From positions 1 to 7,748 of the forward strand of contig JAISBX010000163.1 of NCBI GenBank assembly GCA_031265965.1: a DNA stretch of 7,748 nt, given 5' to 3'. A program made the position numbers and the translations under genes. The notes beneath the pieces were generated by a model that was not told the origin of the DNA, ran no database searches, and saw only the letters and a list, made by a program, of their open reading frames with translations. The number at the start of each line of letters is the position of its first letter. The stretch's first letter is position 1. Positions 7,055 through 7,748 of the stretch are shown here, piece by piece. The DNA comes from Oscillospiraceae bacterium. GTDB taxonomy: Bacteria > Bacillota_A > Clostridia > Oscillospirales > Oscillospiraceae.

Positions 7055-7068
7055 TTTACAGATGTAAA
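7055..7068. promoter_or_regulatory. Palindrome TTTACA-GA-TGTAAA upstream of the rpsT promoter
   Basis: A perfect six-base inverted repeat with a two-base centre, about 40 bases upstream of the rpsT -35. Its core TACAnnTGTA resembles operators of the CopY/BlaI family, but no such regulator is in the window. It could be chance in an AT-rich gap. Confidence 0.3.
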
Positions 7069-7093
7069 GAATTTGCGGTCAGATCCTTAAAAT

Positions 7094-7113
7094 GACGCGC
7101 GCTACGCGCCGTC
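7094..7113 (-). terminator. Possible weak terminator at the end of the zinc-ribbon gene
   Basis: The arms CGCGC and GCGCG pair around the stop-codon triplet (7102-7104), and GAC/GTC extend the stem past one unpaired base. On the minus strand it is followed by ATTTTA, a poor U-tract, so termination would be inefficient. Confidence 0.35.
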
Positions 7114-7386
7114 CGCGACATTGAACGTAAAACGCCCCTGCCCGCATTTTCGGCATATACTTACCGGCAATTTCGCAAAGCTCATCTTGAACAGATGCTC
7201 TTTGCCCAGCAAGAGAATTCCTCCTAGTGCATAGAGACGCTTATAACTATAATAAAACCAAGAAAACGGTGCTTTTTTGGGCAGCCATGGAAAAGCAGTG
7301 CCTCGCGCTGCTAATATATACCCTTCTTCCATTTCCTGCCCGCAAACGGGGCAGATGAGCGCCTGTGAGTTGTCGTGTTCATTCAT
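7102..7386 (-). CDS. Small four-cysteine zinc-ribbon protein (DUF6487-like)
   Basis: This 94-residue protein has two CxxC pairs, CPVCG (Cys12, Cys15) and CRKCG (Cys78, Cys81), which should bind one zinc ion. The start CPVCGQEMEEGYI with an aromatic, Trp-containing middle (FPWLPKKAPFSWFYYS) resembles the small PF20097/DUF6487 family common in Clostridia; I recall this from the motif and have not searched it. The middle part is hydrophobic around residues 52-60 but too short and interrupted for a confident membrane helix. No function is known to me. The ATG at 7386 is chosen because an excellent AAGGAGGT lies 11 bases upstream, slightly far. The frame is open to 7644, but the extra part is a shadow of the neighbouring gene. 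The stop codon falls in the loop of a GC-rich hairpin (7094-7113). Confidence 0.75.
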   Translation of the reverse strand: MNEHDNSQALICPVCGQEMEEGYILAARGTAFPWLPKKAPFSWFYYSYKRLYALGGILLLGKEHLFKMSFAKLPVSICRKCGQGRFTFNVADGA

Positions 7387-7407
7387 GGCCGGGATGTACC
7401 TCCTTCT

Positions 7408-7440
7408 GTAGGGACGACCCTTGTGGTCGCTGCTTCTACT
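7408..7440. repeat. Dispersed palindromic repeat-like element
   Basis: The sequence starts GTAGGGACGACC and contains CGACC-CTTGT-GGTCG (7415-7429), a perfect five-base stem with a five-base loop, and ends CTTCTAC. Short palindromes of the form GTAGGG-CGACC-GGTCG are scattered in intergenic regions of many Clostridia; this resemblance is from memory. It fills the 67-base gap between the two small genes and ends three bases before the zinc-ribbon gene's ribosome binding site. Confidence 0.5.
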
Positions 7441-7453
7441 ATCTCCCACCGCT

Positions 7454-7708
7454 CTATGCGCTAAATCTGCTCGCAGCACCCTTTCGCGCCGCTTGCGGCG
7501 CTCTTTTTTGTCTCTCAGCCCACCGGTGTTCCAGTTCGGCAAGCGTGGCAGCGGCTCTTTTGCGAACCTCGCTCGAATATGCTGTCTCCTCCCGCGCTTC
7601 AACGCGGAGCCATTCGACAACCTCGTCGTAAGGTGTACCGTCAAACACGAGACCGGTTTGATCGGGATACCGCACGCGGCCTAATACATCTTCCCATACC
7701 GTTGTCAT
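7454..7708 (-). CDS. Unrecognised 84-residue protein
   Basis: I do not recognise this family. The protein has a mixed N-terminal half (FDGTPYDEVVEWLRVEAREE) and a strongly charged, probably helical second half rich in Arg, Glu and Ala (about residues 36-68). There is no signal peptide, membrane segment or cysteine pair. The ATG at 7708 has a plausible ribosome binding site, AAAGGGG, about ten bases upstream. The final 17 or so codons (Arg/Ala/Ser-rich) run through a GC-rich hairpin that looks like part of a repeat, so the natural C terminus may have been replaced. It could also be a chance frame in a GC-rich region. It lies upstream of, and in the same direction as, the zinc-ribbon gene. Confidence 0.5.
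   Translation of the reverse strand: MTTVWEDVLGRVRYPDQTGLVFDGTPYDEVVEWLRVEAREETAYSSEVRKRAAATLAELEHRWAERQKRAPQAARKGAASRFSA
7486..7509 (+). terminator. Terminator-like hairpin on the plus strand, inside a minus-strand gene
   Basis: GCGCCGC (7486-7492) and GCGGCGC (7495-7501) pair perfectly around TT and are followed by TCTTTTTT on the plus strand, the form of an intrinsic terminator. It lies within the 3' end of the unrecognised minus-strand gene and no plus-strand gene precedes it in the window, so it may be repeat-derived. Confidence 0.4.
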
Positions 7709-7748
7709 TGCTATAATTCCCCTTTCGCGTAAAGATAGCCGAATTCTC

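Noticed and set aside
7387..7644. Long N-terminal form of the zinc-ribbon protein (180 residues)
   Set aside because: The extra part is a shadow of the 84-residue gene and crosses the repeat. The strong AAGGAGGT supports the ATG at 7386.
1..7748. CRISPR array, tRNA or rRNA gene, transposase or phage genes, novel defence or biosynthetic system
   Set aside because: I found no direct-repeat and spacer pattern, no cloverleaf or rRNA-like sequence and no mobile-element protein. Apart from the two small genes, the window is core replication and translation genes.

Overview
The window looks like the replication-origin neighbourhood of a Bacillota (Firmicutes) chromosome, most likely an uncultured, fairly GC-rich member of the Clostridia. 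The evidence is the minus-strand gene order dnaA - dnaN - rlbA/yaaA (S4 domain) - recF - remB (DUF370), which is the Bacillus/Clostridium origin order, together with strong AGGAGG-type ribosome binding sites and a zinc-ribbon protein of a type common in Clostridia. Every gene I can support is on the minus strand, so the genes read from high to low coordinates. No plus-strand gene is supported.

Layout in reading order. At 7748-7102 there are two small accessory genes, an unrecognised 84-residue protein and a four-cysteine zinc-ribbon protein, separated by a dispersed-repeat-like palindrome. rpsT (ribosomal protein S20) follows at 6946-6677 with its own promoter and a strong intrinsic terminator. 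dnaA (6520-5207) has a clear promoter. The 242-base dnaA-dnaN gap is the predicted oriC unwinding region: DnaA boxes, a GC-rich spacer, six DnaA-trio triplets and an AT-rich tract lie in the same order as in Bacillus subtilis. Then comes one tight cluster: dnaN (4964-3846), rlbA (3856-3605), recF (3615-2503), remB (2482-2210), an XRE-type regulator (2193-1720) and lepA (1727 to beyond base 1). Three of its junctions are start/stop overlaps of 8-11 bases.

How the genes work together: DnaA opens the origin, DnaN is the clamp of the replisome, and RecF acts in gap repair and fork rescue. RlbA and LepA act on the ribosome, RemB is a small regulator, and S20 is a 30S subunit protein. The window therefore joins replication initiation to ribosome function.

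No new defence, mobile or biosynthetic system is visible. The points worth a second look are architectural. The origin cluster lies between rpsT and lepA, which are near neighbours elsewhere in Bacillota. The usual gyrB and rpmH flanks are not seen. An XRE regulator is coupled to lepA. dnaA, rpsT and two further genes run head-on to the predicted leftover fork, and GC skew changes sign across the predicted origin. No gene-free stretch exceeds 300 bases.
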